Shown: piece after piece, positions 29,493-39,897 of the stretch
Layout of the letters: the number at the start of each line of letters is the position of its first letter
Numbering within the stretch: the first letter of the stretch is position 1
From: Prorocentrum cordatum
Taxonomy: Eukaryota; Sar; Dinophyceae; Prorocentrales; Prorocentraceae
Reading direction: 5' to 3'
DNA length: 64,000 bases
Assembly (NCBI GenBank): GCA_963575745.1
Contig: CAUYUJ010012747.1
Coordinates: 228,952 to 292,951, forward strand
The notes under the pieces: model-generated
Databases searched by the model: none
Seen by the model: the letters and a program-made list of their open reading frames with translations, nothing else
What the model was told of the DNA's origin: nothing
Made by a program: the position numbers and the translations under genes

Positions 29493-30886
29493 TTAGTCCG
29501 TCGTAAAATCTGTTTCCAAAACTGGCAGTGTGTCAGCTGTTGGATCGTCGTCAAGCAGCTCCGCAGGCCGTATTTTCCATTGCACTTTCTCAAAGTATTC
29601 TGCCATAGTTTCAGCTCTTTGCGTATTGTCCACCAAATCCCCACTCATATTTCTTAGCCTTCCTTGGCGGTGCGGCTTGGGCCGGCAATGTCTTTTGAGA
29701 GCGTCCCAACTACCATTCGAGATCTCTTTATCGATCCATATTGTCTTATCTTGCTTGCATGACTTACGTACTTCCTTCAACAATCGTTTCTCTTCCACTT
29801 TGTTATTCATTGCCCGTGCCTCGCTGCGACGATTTATAAGGTCAAGTGTGGCTTGTGTAATCCATGGCTTGTTAACCTCCTTGTGGCGATGCGGGAGCGT
29901 ATTAGCTGCCAGTTGCGCTGCTCTTTTACCTCTCCCCCACATGTCTTGTAAATCGATCGGCGGGTCCATGTATGAAGTGACGCTTTCCATGAATGTATCC
30001 ACATACGTTTGTAATACTCCAGGATCTTCCATTGCATGTCTGTTTGGTCTTCTCGTCGTAGACGTTGTCTGTACTTCGTGTGGTATCGACATCTCCGCGA
30101 TCACCAGATAGTGGTCAGTAGCCAGAGCTGCTCCCCGGTGGCTTCGTAATGACGTGATTTGTTGTCGAACCGAAGCTTCGCAGAGTACCAGGTCCAATAT
30201 GTTATATCTATCTTCAGATATATCCCCCATTGGTAAAGCTCCCGCTTCCATGAAAGTAACTTTATTTTGCAGCGTCTGCTGGTAGAACGTGTTGGCAACT
30301 TGTATATCCACACTGGTGCAGAATTCAATCATCAATTCCCGATTGGGCTGTTCAACTTCGAATTGTGCTCGCCATCCCCATCCAAACTTTCCCAAGATGG
30401 CATCTTCCCCAGGCTGCGCCTTCCCCATTCTGGCATTGAAGTCGCCGATGATCAGCTTGCCCACATTGGAGTTGCAAGACCGGCACGTGGAGTCCAGCAT
30501 CGGCCGTATGTATCCATGTGTAAAATCATCTCCTCGATCTTCGTCTCGGTAAGGCCTCGAACGTTCCATGACGCCACGAATCGATGCGGGGGTGGGAAGG
30601 GAGGGGCGGGCGGGGGCAGGGCCGAAAAGGCGGACGAGGGCGGGCGGTAAAGGTTTGGGAGCCTGGTGGTATCTTTGCCCAGTTTGGCCGAAAATGCGGT
30701 ACAACTCGTAGGTGAAGATACGGTGGACCCGGGAACAGGTTCGGGCAGTGCTGCGTTTTGAACGTCTGGCAGTCCCCGTGGTTGATCGGCATCTTTGTCC
30801 GAGTCACTGTCCACATGGAGCTCCACGTATCCCAAACGTAGGTTTGAAAATATATGTCTTTGATTCTGAGAAATATTCGAGGACAC
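29493..30886 (-). pseudogene. LINE-1 apurinic-type endonuclease and linker
   Basis: The N-terminal motif FVASWNVRGLTETKIEEM lies at about 30535-30590 in one frame. The C-terminal half, in another frame ending at 29493, has the metal-binding GDFNARMGKA and LATDHYLVIAEM motifs. Roughly 100 residues that normally lie between these parts, including the E-T-H region, are missing, so an internal deletion plus frameshift has removed part of the active site. The stretch toward 29493 is the usual linker before RT. In an intact element this enzyme nicks target DNA to prime reverse transcription. Confidence 0.85.
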
Positions 30887-30973
30887 TTCGCATGAAGAGG
30901 AAATTTGATCGGCTCCGGCACTGGTCGCAAAAGAACTTCGACGGGTAAGGTAGCCCAGCGCCTGCCGTATTTC

Positions 30974-31434
30974 TTATTTCCTATTGTTTCCTTTCGATGC
31001 TCTTTTGGCGCCTCCTTTCATCCCCATCGATGTCCTCTGCAAAATAGTATCGCATTTTTGCAATAACTCCTTAAGTTGTTGGTTATTTCGCAGCTCGTTC
31101 CATTCTGCCCACTCCTTCTCCCAGATGCGCTCGTTCGTGTTGCCATCGACGTTCACTGTCAGAGCGAGATGCCCGCCCACATGTACTTGATATGGGGCGT
31201 TGTCTGAGACATGTATCGCGATGTGTTTTGCATGTCTTACTTCAGGATGTATTTTTAAACAAAACAGAATTTGCGAGCTGCCCGTTGTCCAGGTTCTCGG
31301 TCTGGTGCTCACCATATTGTATTGGATCCACGTTGAAGTTTTGCGCTACGTAGCTGTGCGACTGCCGTGTCCCTGTCAAGCATCGTCGTAAATTTCGCGA
31401 AGATGATGTTTTTGAGCTCACCTTTCCAATACAT
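30974..31434 (-). pseudogene. LINE-1 ORF1, 3' part
   Basis: Continues ORF1 on the far side of the inserted element. The frame beginning at the target duplication reads MYWKGELKNIIFAKF, an RRM-like RNA-binding strand. An in-frame TGA follows NTIW and the reading continues in other frames (KIHPEVRHAKHIAIHVSDNA) to about 30974. Degenerate. Confidence 0.7.
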
Positions 31435-31443
31435 GTTTGTAGA
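31435..31443. repeat. 9-bp target-site duplication, left
   Basis: GTTTGTAGA, identical to 34224-34232, directly outside the terminal inverted repeat. Confidence 0.9.
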
Positions 31444-31695
31444 GGGCCCCACGGGTTTCGGTAACCGGGACAGGGTTTCCGTAACCTGGGCAGGGTTTCG
31501 GTAACCGGAGAAGGCGCTTCGGCAACTTAGAGAAGGGTTTCCGTAACACCGGAGAGGGTTTCGGTAACAGTGGGAAGGGTTTCGGTAACGGGGGGGGATG
31601 TTTCGGTAACGGGTGGAAGGGTTTCGGTAACGGTGGGAAAGGGTTTCAATAATACGAGGAAAGGGTTTCAATAACACGAGGAACGAGGCTTCTCC
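31444..31695. repeat. Left foldback arm, about 11 GGGTTTCGGTAAC units
   Basis: Units of about 20-24 bp; the innermost drift to GGGTTTCAATAACACGAGG. The reverse complement of 33948-34223. Confidence 0.9.
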
Positions 31696-32070
31696 CGAGG
31701 CCCGCGGCCCAGGGCTTCCTCCCATGTTTCCGCAGAGGTTTGGGGCCGGGACCTTTTCCCATGCTTTTGGGGAAATGTAGCCCTGGGGCCTCCTCCCGGC
31801 GCCTCATCCCAGCGTTTCGCCCCCATTGCCGCCGCCATTGCCGCCTCCGCCGCCATTGTCGTCATGGACGTCATCCTCCTCCTCTTTTTCTTCGTTTTTT
31901 TTTCCCTCTCCCTCATCTTCGTTTTCGTTTTCGTCGTTTTCATCGTCTTTGTCGTCTTCGTCATCCTCCTCATCGTCTTGTCGTTTTCGTCGAGCCCTCG
32001 CCGGCCTCACCGGTTTCGTCGTCACCTGCGTCGCTGTCCTCATTCGTCATAGCCCATGTTTCCGTTATCA

Positions 32071-32098
32071 TTTTTTTTTTTTTTTTTTTTTTTTTTTT
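32071..32098 (-). repeat. Poly(T), 28 bases, inside the foldback element
   Basis: Pure T on the plus strand. On the minus strand this is a poly(A) run and could mark an old retroposed insertion within the element. Confidence 0.9.
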
Positions 32099-33763
32099 CA
32101 ATTTCCGTAATGCGGCGAAGGGTTTTAATGGGTTTCAGCAACCTGCTGAATGGTAATACACGTAATTGTTTTAATTACACGTGTGATGATTTCATAAATA
32201 CGCGGAACAATTTCTTTCCGTTACATATCTGCTTGCATGTTTTCGGTAATGCCGCAATGACGATGGAAATTGGGCAGCACGACGTAAGAACAAACAAATA
32301 GTTATAACAAAAACCGGCCAAAAGAAATAACATATAATAAAAAAAACGTTTCAAAATTAAAGTGGAAATAAAACTTGCCAGTTCCATGACATATTCCCGT
32401 GCCAGATCCGTGCCAAACACATTCCGAATATGCATGTTTTCTCGTATTTTTCTTCTTCATGTTCCTCCTCTTTCCTTTTCTTTTTCTCCCTTCTTTTCTT
32501 CCGCGTTTTTTCCTATTGTTTTTTTGTTGTTTTTTTTTGGGGGGGCTCTTTTTATTTTCTTTTGCTTGTTCTTCTTTTCCTCGCCTTATCAACCGGCTTA
32601 ACGACGACTTGCTATACAATAGCAATTTTTTTGGGGGGGAAAGGGAAATTTGCTGAGGACGACACGCTTGATGATAACGAAATTTTTGGATGAAGCGCGT
32701 GTTTCCCACGTCCGGTGGTGAAGCCGCGCATGCCCTACCGCAAGCCCGAACCCAACGTTTAGGCTGCAAGCTCCATGGGTGAGGTGAGGACACGTACAAA
32801 GGAGGTAGAATTTTAGGTCGTAGGAGATATGATAAGTAGAAGAGAGGTGGGAAGAGAGGATGTAGGAACACGTGAGAGGAGAGGAGCAACGGACGGAAGC
32901 AAGTGAGAGGTAGTAGGGAGAGGAGGGGGAAATACGAGAAAGTACGAAGAAATATGAGGAGGTGGGAGGAGATAGGGGGTAGGGCGTGGTAAAAGGAGGT
33001 ACGAAGATGGAGGAAGAGGTAGGAGGAGGTTGATTATACGAGGAATGAACTAGGGGGTAGCAAGAAAAATGATGAAATACGAGAACGTATACTGTAGGAT
33101 GATATACGAGGAAAAAGTAGTAGGAGTTAGGATGGGTACGGGGAGTTAAGAGTAGAGGTATGGGGGACGTAGGAGGTAGGAGGAGGTAGGAGGAGGTGGG
33201 GAGAGGTAGGAACAAATATGAGAGAGGTGGGAGAAGGTAAGAGGATGTAAGAAAACGTGGGAAGAGATAAGACAACAAAACGGATGATGTATGCGGATGT
33301 CCCGTTCCAGAGGCGGGAATAAAGATGAAATAGAGCCAGGCTGGCAATGTCGTCCCCCTCCTCCTTGTGCTCCCCCTCCTCTTCCTTCTCGTCCCCCTCT
33401 TCCTCATACTCCTCCTCGTCGTTCGTCTTTGTGGTTTTAATCGCATCCATTTCCAAGTTCAGACCAATCGAGGCGCTATCCATTTTACTATCCTGGGTCC
33501 GCTCCGTTGGAAAGGATATCCATCAATGCCGTGCAATAGCATGTGGCTCTCGATGTTCTCGTTGATCTACCTAGGGCTTCTGCCTGAAATGAACTGTTGG
33601 TCGTTTTCGTTCATTCTAGGGGCGGCTATTGTGCAAATGTGTTCGTCGCAACTCGTAGCGAAGATTCCAGCCTTCGGGAAAGCGCAAGTCGTTGAAAAGC
33701 GGCATACCGTTCGATTACGATCCATGCTGTTTCTGCCAGGTCGGCACCTGAGAAAAACAAGAG

Positions 33764-33900
33764 ATGGGGGGTACGATATATGGAAAGCGACGCCTCAAGT
33801 TTGCGGTGGACTGGGACACCTTCAGCGAAGTAAAGATGTCGAGGTTCCTGCGGGCCCGCCGGATGATTACCGAGACGGACTTACATGGTTCGTTGTGCCT
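33764..33900 (+). other. Non-repetitive frame inside the foldback element, possible captured exon
   Basis: Reads FAVDWDTFSEVKMSRFLRAR in a protein-like composition and ends near a GT dinucleotide (33890s). No family is recognised. It may be captured host sequence, as in Pack-MULEs, or chance. Confidence 0.25.
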
Positions 33901-33947
33901 GTATATGTATATATGCATATGTACTTATGTGTTATGTACCTGTGTAC

Positions 33948-34223
33948 CTGTTACCGAAACCCTCCCCCCTGTTACCGAAACCCTCCCCCGCCGTTGCCGA
34001 AACCCTCCCCCCCCGTTGCCGAAACCCTCCCCCCCGTTACTGGAACCCTCCCTTCCGTTACCGGAACCCTCCCCCCCGTTGCCAAAACCTTTGCCCAGGT
34101 TGCCGAAACCCTCTCCCCTGTTGCCGAAACCCTTCCCCAAGTTGCCAAAACCCTCTCCTCTGATGCCGAAACCCTCACCCGGTTACCGAAACCCTGCTCT
34201 GGTTACCGAAACCCGGGGGGTCC
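33948..34223. repeat. Right foldback arm, about 12 GTTACCGAAACCC units
   Basis: GTTACCGAAACCCTCCCCCC-type units of about 20-23 bp, the inverted counterpart of the left arm. Confidence 0.9.
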
Positions 34224-34232
34224 GTTTGTAGA
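34224..34232. repeat. 9-bp target-site duplication, right
   Basis: GTTTGTAGA, identical to 31435-31443. Confidence 0.9.
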
Positions 34233-34891
34233 AATCGGCCCGGATAACTTGTTGAGTTCGTCCCGTATGTATGCGGATGCGGCCTCGAGCGAGTCGACAT
34301 TCTCCACTGCCGTGACTGCGCCCTTCTTGTGGTAGTGGTATTCGTTCGCCGTCTTCTGCGAGAAATTCGATGCTGACCTCGGTTAGTATTTCTCATCTCT
34401 TTGGTAATACTGTCAATTTGTTCTTTCACTTGTTTTTTCAATGTGTGTTCCAAGTTTGTCACGCGTATTTGAATATCTTCGAAACCGCCTTGCATATCTT
34501 CAATATTCGATTCCAAGTTTGTGATTCGTATGTCCACATCTTTGATTGTTTCCTTCAACTCTTTCACTTCACTGCGAACAACACGCATAGTAGGGGCCAA
34601 ATGTTTTTTGAACATTTTCCGGATTGACTTCATGATCACGGGCTCCTCGACCTCTTCGTCATCATCGAGGTCGTCTTCGCCCGGTGGTTCTGCGAGTGCT
34701 CCTGGTTCTGCACTGCTTGCGGGTCTTCGGGAAAATTCCAATTGACGTGGTCCTCCAGCACGTTCTGGTACAGATGCTCCAGGCGGGGCGTCTTCCATGC
34801 CATCCAGTTCGTGAAGAGGACTACGTTGGCGAGATTCCACTCGGCGTCCTCGCACTCCTTCGGGCGTCGCAAGAACATGTTTTTCTGGCAT
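34233..34891 (-). pseudogene. LINE-1 ORF1, 5' part with coiled coil
   Basis: From a likely ATG at 34889-34891 (MPEKHVLATPEG) the minus strand encodes a Pro/Glu-rich N-terminus, an acidic DDLDDDEEVEEP patch, and then about 80 residues of heptad-like coiled coil (KELKETIKDVDIRITNLESN, then DIQIRVTNLEHTLKKQVKEQ). A frameshift near 34385 moves the continuing frame, which then reads VDSLEAASAYIRDELNKLSG up to the 9-bp target site at 34232. That frame continues into MYWKGEL at 31433 when the insert is ignored. Coiled coil followed by an RNA-binding region is the usual ORF1 architecture. ORF1 proteins bind the LINE RNA as chaperones. Confidence 0.75.
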
Positions 34892-34895
34892 GCTT

Positions 34896-35012
34896 GGAAA
34901 TTCCCCGACACGGGTCTTGGAAGGTTTCCCGGACACGGGTCTTCGAAAGAATCCCAGACACGGGTCTGGAGGGTCCCGGACACGGGTCTTGGAAAGAGTC
35001 CCGGACACGGGC
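34896..35012 (-). repeat. Five-copy repeat of CCAAGACCCGTGTCCGGGA
   Basis: On the minus strand, units of about 23-28 bp of the type CCAAGACCCGTGTCCGGGA lie between the spliced-leader relict and the ORF1 ATG, in the presumed 5' UTR of LINE-1. Confidence 0.8.
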
Positions 35013-35022
35013 CGCCCAGAGG

Positions 35023-35039
35023 CTTGAGCCAAAATGGCT
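35023..35039 (-). other. Relict spliced leader at the 5' end of LINE-1
   Basis: The minus strand reads AGCCATTTTGGCTCAAG, an exact match to positions 6-22 of the dinoflagellate spliced leader, preceded by CAACAGATTGCACA. It lies 5' of ORF1 in the same orientation. Confidence 0.8.
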
Positions 35040-35262
35040 TGTGCAATCTGTTGGGGGCAACAAACAAGCCAATCTAAAATTTCAAGAATATTCGTGGTCT
35101 GCATCTATCATTCGGGCAGGTACGGAAGGATCCCCACATGAGGTAATCCCGCGCGTTTGCACAGGCGCGGTTTCGTTGTGTATCGCGGCACATGGGAAAC
35201 CATACTACGAAAGTGCACATTCAAAATGACGATTTGTGTGGGAGAGAAAAAACGCGCGGCAT

Positions 35263-35264
<2 letters not shown>

Positions 35265-35294
<30 letters not shown>
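35265..35294 (-). repeat. Poly(T), 30 bases (poly(A) on the minus strand)
   Basis: Pure T run followed on the plus strand by ATTATTATTAAAATG. Read on the minus strand it is AATAATAAT then poly(A), as at the 3' end of a retroposed transcript coming from 35.3-36.8 kb. Confidence 0.9.
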
Positions 35295-35296
<2 letters not shown>

Positions 35297-36885
35297 TATT
35301 ATTAAAATGTTTCATGCAATTGGTGGAAATTTGTAGTCTCGACCATGTGCCAAATTTCTTTGATCTCATGCCTCAGGATGCGTGGATCCGTGGTATGTTG
35401 CGCGTGGAAGCAGCGCGTATATAGAAAACTTTCGTTCTGTAACGATTGGTTGCGCGGTACCGCCATCGCGTGGAATTGCTAGGCGCGCGAGAGCGACAAC
35501 GATGCACGACGGCAATCGTGAATGCGCATCCGCCAAAGTAATCAGTCCCAGCACCGCCGCCGCAAACCGCCACCTTAAGAATTTGTTGCTTGAGGAATTG
35601 GCACAGTTCCTTCTTACACAAACAGATCCTGCAACTCTCAAACGGCGCGGCGACGTCCTGCCTCACACGCTTCGTGTCCCACTGGGGCATGAAGCACATT
35701 GGCTGGTACTCGCTGCTCAATGTTCAGCGCACTGATGCGCGAAATGAAATTCGGGCGCTGAAGCTAAATTGGCAATACATATCCCGCGGGCGCGAAAACA
35801 TGGATTTACAAATCCGACCGGACGGGATCGGGCCATTGGCAGTTCAAAATATTGCATTTTACTACATTGCCAAATTCCCGGAACATCGATGTATAGCAAT
35901 ATACCAGTAAATCAAAAATAACATACTCTTACAATAGACGTTCACTTTTATAATTGCGGATCGGTTTTCCGCGAATTACCCAATTGAATATTTTAGTATT
36001 GATTATTCATGGGATGCAAAACGGAAAATATATAATATGGTGCCCGTGTATTTGTCATGGAACCCTATTTTATTTTGGTATAACTAGTTGGTGGACAGAA
36101 TTGTAGAACCTAATGTTGCCTTACGTTTCCGTTCCAAACTTGCTTGTCGCAAGCGCAATGGTCGATAATGTTTCGAATTAGCATTATATACATACAAAAA
36201 ACTACATCCAAATTCCATTCCAAGCGTTTTTGGGCGCTCTCGCTTTGCCTCGCGTGACTTCTCTTCCTAAATGCAAAAAAACGATCAACCGAGCAAAAAA
36301 GGCCCGACGAGACCGCCGAGACCCCCAAAGACATTTCCAATAACATTTCCAATATGATTCAAGGAGGCCTCCCCACAGACCCACACGCGTCCAAGAAGCA
36401 CCTGGCCGACAGCCCAAATGCGGTGGCGGCATGAGCTGAAAATTATGTTTTTCCATGTTAACCATACATTACAACTAATATTTGTTGTGTGCACCCTGTC
36501 TCGATACCAACAGCGTATCGTCCGCGAAAAGACAATCGAATTACGAAATATTCTGTTTACAACGCCAGAATCCATACATTATCACGCATTCCCGCCCGCC
36601 ATTGCAACCACACTTAACATCACAACGCTTACGGCATTGCCGCGCTGTTATCGGCGGTGGGCAAAGCAGCTCAAAGGTCGAATTCCCCCCTGCCTTTTAA
36701 GCATGTTCTGTCTGTGGCAAACGGAACGCATCGTTTCTTTAATATTGGCATCGGCGTAGTATACCCGCTATGCTTTTTTTCGGCGCTGCCTCCCACTCCT
36801 CTCTCTCTCTCTCTCTCCGCCGCCGTCCGTCTAAACTTCAGTCTAAGTTTAGCCGAAGTCTCTGTCTAGAACAGGTTCTGCTTCT
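35295..36885. other. AT-richer island, no gene recognised
   Basis: Clearly lower GC than the rest. Frames on both strands are short (up to about 117 residues) with no identifiable domain. It could be a decayed retroposed sequence ending in the poly(A) at 35294-35265 on the minus strand. Confidence 0.35.
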
Positions 36886-36889
36886 TCAG

Positions 36890-37262
36890 CCTGGCCTGAG
36901 CCTTACCTGAGCCTGAACTTCAGCCTGAGCGTTGCCTGGCCCAAACCCAAGCCCCTCCTGGCCAAAAGCATCAGCCTGAACCAGGCAAGCAAACCTAAGC
37001 TTCAGCCTAGCCTGAGCATAACCTAAACCTGGCCCAAACTTCAACCTAAGCCTAAACCTGAGCCTCCTCGCCGTAAACCTAGCCAGAGCCTCGTCCAAAC
37101 CTCAGCCTGAGCTTCGGCGGACGCCTCAGCCTGAGACAATCCCAAGCCTGGCCTAAGCCTCAACCGAGCTTCAGCCTCAGCCTCAGCCTCAGATACGCCC
37201 CAACCTCAGCCTGAAATTCAGCCTGAGCCTAAGCTCAGCCAAAGCCTAGCCTGAACATCATA
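36890..37262. repeat. CAGCCTGAGCCTAA-type degenerate minisatellite
   Basis: Loose repeat of AGCCTGAGCCT, AACCTAAGCC and TTCAGCCTG units, related to the CCTCAG array at 23.2 kb. Confidence 0.85.
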
Positions 37263-37299
37263 CCTTCAATTGCGATCACAATACGAAGGCTTTACTACT

Positions 37300-37949
37300 T
37301 CCTCATTACAATTCTACTATCACAATACTCGGGTATGACTACCCCCACAACGCAATTGCTAGTACAACAACTCGACCATATTTGAGTGATGCTACGCGGC
37401 GAAAAGGTTACAATACGTGTTGTTCCCACAGACACCACTACGTTTTTACCACTTCTACTGTGCCAAATACCAACCACTACAACTTCAGTACTACGGCAAT
37501 GCGCTGCTAGGGCACGGCGGCTGTGCTTGAGTACTCCAAGGTTCAAGCTCACGGCTACTGCCAGTATTCGAGCAATACCAGTACAGCGCTAAACCATCAC
37601 TCTTGCCATATTCCTGCTGCAGTGTTGCATTGCGACCCTCGCAGCGTCTACTACTACTGTTACAGCGTCACCACTACAGCAGTACATTACGACGCTACTG
37701 CAACAATTGTTTGGCCATGCTGCGGCAGTGGGCCATTCCTACTGTAGTGCAGGCAATCGTTGAGTACTACTCTTACGAATACGACCACTACTACGACCAC
37801 TACTACTACTACGGCGACGACGGCTACTACTGCTAGTACTGCTACTAGTACTGCTGCTACTACTATTTCTTCTTCTTCTTCTATTCTTATTATTACTACT
37901 ACTACTACGACTACTACTTTCACTACTACTACTACTACTACTACTACTG

Positions 37950-38034
<85 letters not shown>

Positions 38035-38760
38035 TACGACTACTACGACTACTACGACTACTACGACTACTACAACTACTACGACTACTACGACTACTAC
38101 TACTACGACTACTACTACTACTACTATTACCACTACTACTACTACTACTACTACTGCTGCTACTACTACTACTACTACTACTACTGGTTTGATGAGTACC
38201 GCGTTGCCACTTCGCTGATACAATACTGTTATGGCTGGGTGCGGTATTAAAATACCACTAGTACCGACCTAGGGTCGCACTACTGGAACACGACTGCTAC
38301 AGTACTGCGCTACGACTATTGCAGCGCCACCGCTACAACACTACAGTACCCGACTACTGCAACAGCGCGTGGTGCGTCATTGGAGTATTCCTATTGCAGT
38401 ACTGTGGTACATTCGCTGCAGGCAACCGTAGATTATTCTAGCGAGTGCTGTACTAGAATATGTTATGCAGTGCCACTATTGCAATAACAACACTGCTCCA
38501 CAATGGTGCAACACTATTCCTACAGCGCTACCGCTAGTGCGTATTTCGGCGGCAATACTATTGTACTCGAAAATACATTAGTGGGGTACCTCTACTACAA
38601 CACTACAGCGCGACTGCTACAGCAAACGCTGTAGGGTATGACATTTACTGCAAAGCCTGAGTACTACTACCACAGCTACACGGCTGTTGCAGTGCCGCCG
38701 ATTCGTTTATGCACAACTACTACTGGCTGGGCACGGTATTGGAATAACGACTGGTACTAT
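37300..38760. repeat. TAC/CTA triplet field with (TAC)n and (GAC)n core
   Basis: The core at about 37790-38190 is (TAC)n with a (GAC)n block at about 37984-38035. Poly-Thr (plus) and poly-Val (minus) frames are repeat translations. The flanks to 37300 and 38760 have degenerate CTACTGCAACAGC-like units, as if an old microsatellite had decayed outward. Confidence 0.85.
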
Positions 38761-38861
38761 CCTCTGTTTTTTTTTCTAAGGCACAGGGGGGGGGCAGGGA
38801 CGGGGGGCGAGAGGGGAGGGATGGTGGATGGGGCCAATGCCATAGTCATAAAATAAAAAAG

Positions 38862-39890
38862 TTAGAGTTTCGACAGACGCTTGGGCCGCAGGCCCCTATG
38901 AAATCTGTCTAAAAATTCGCGCCGCGCGTTGGACATCTTCTTGGGGTCACAAGGTTTGGCGAGCTCGCGAAGAACGAGCTGCCCGAAAAACCCGCATTCC
39001 CCACAGATCCAAACTCCAGATTGCTGAGAGAATATCATGCAATGAGACTCGTGCACGAGACCCCCCCCCCCCCACATGGACCCTCGACCCCTGCGGTGGT
39101 CTCCAGGTACCGTCCCCAGTCGCTTCAAGTTCAAAACACGGGCTGACCATCCATGCGGTCCTGGCGGCTGCCGTGGAAGAACCTCGACATCTAAGACATC
39201 GAGTGCCAGTTTCGTCGAAAACATGTGCCGACGAGAACATGGCCACAACGGCTGGGGCGGGAAGGGGCAGGGGGGGGAACGGCAGATGGCCTTCGGAAGC
39301 AAGTGATCTGACTCCTTGAAGGCTGGGTGCTCGCAATTGCTAGGACAGGGCCAGTGCCTATGCTGCGGTGTCTCTGGGATGGGCCCGCGACCTGCGAGCT
39401 TGCACCTAGGACATTCGTTCATGCTAATCAATCCTTGCCGAAATTTGCGATCTTCTGGCCAACACCCCCCAGTGGCAATGCACAACATGACCTCTGCTAA
39501 CTGCCTGCCGTGCTTGGCTGTTTCAAGCTGCCGGAGAAGACACCTTAAGGAGAGATTGTCCACCCCTCCCGAGATACCTCCCCCACAGAAATGAGGCTCA
39601 GCCCACTGCTGTGCTGCCAACGTGTCGCGAAAATCTTGAAGCAAGCCCTCAGCCTCGTCGATCGAGACCAGAGCTTCAGCTTGAAAGGTCCATTGAAAGT
39701 CGCACCCCCCTCCAGGGGGCGCTGGTCCTTTCCAATCGTTGGGAGCCGTTGGTGTCCAACCCGCTGACAGAAGGTGAGTAATGACCGCTGAGATAGGACC
39801 TCGAATGTGACGTGACCTTCTGTTGGGTTCGATAGCTTCTAAATCCCTCCGAACGGCGTCCCAAACGCGAAATGCACCAGCATGAGACTG
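38862..39890 (-). pseudogene. LINE-2 ORF2 C-terminal region
   Basis: The 39644-38862 frame carries two Cys clusters, CPRCKLAGRG followed by PETPQHRHWPC, and later GVWICGECGFFGQLVLREL, resembling zinc-binding C-termini of dinoflagellate retroelements. Upstream, 39676-39890 is readable in a different frame as FRVWDAVRRDLEAIEP and then SAVITHLLSAGWTPTAPNDW, so one or two frameshifts lie between. It probably helps bind element RNA or target DNA. Confidence 0.7.
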
Positions 39891-39897
39891 AGGAAAC

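Larger units (their letters stand above)
31444..34223. mobile_element. Mutator-like foldback element, 2,780 bp, inserted in LINE-1 ORF1
   Basis: The outer 23 bp are inverted repeats with 21 matches (left GGGCCCCACGGG then TTTCGGTAACC; right end, reverse-complemented, GGACCCCCCGGG then TTTCGGTAACC). The arms continue for about 250 bp on each side as tandem units of about 20-24 bp based on GGGTTTCGGTAAC. Perfect 9-bp target duplications (GTTTGTAGA) flank it, the length typical of Mutator-like elements. The interior holds pyrimidine-rich low-complexity DNA, a 28-base T-run (32071-32098) and a stretch at 33764-33900 with a non-repetitive frame. No transposase is recognised, so the copy is non-autonomous. 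Confidence 0.9.
27887..35104 (-). mobile_element. LINE-1: degenerate non-LTR retrotransposon, split by a DNA element
   Basis: Minus-strand order: spliced-leader relict (35039-35023), ORF1 with coiled coil and putative RNA-binding region, endonuclease, reverse transcriptase with YADD box, C-terminal LINE domain. Removing the 2.78-kb insert at 31444-34223 leaves about 4.4 kb. It carries frameshifts, nonsense codons and an internal endonuclease deletion, so it is inactive. The name LINE-1 is a local label, not an assignment to mammalian L1. Confidence 0.85.

Noticed and set aside
32598-33446. A 282-residue minus-strand frame rich in Ser, Pro, Tyr and Thr
   Set aside because: It lies in the purine/pyrimidine-biased interior of the foldback element and is a translation of AGGAGGTAGG-like low-complexity DNA.
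37687-38223. Poly-Thr and poly-Val proteins
   Set aside because: Products of (TAC)n and (GAC)n; no unique sequence of protein character around them.
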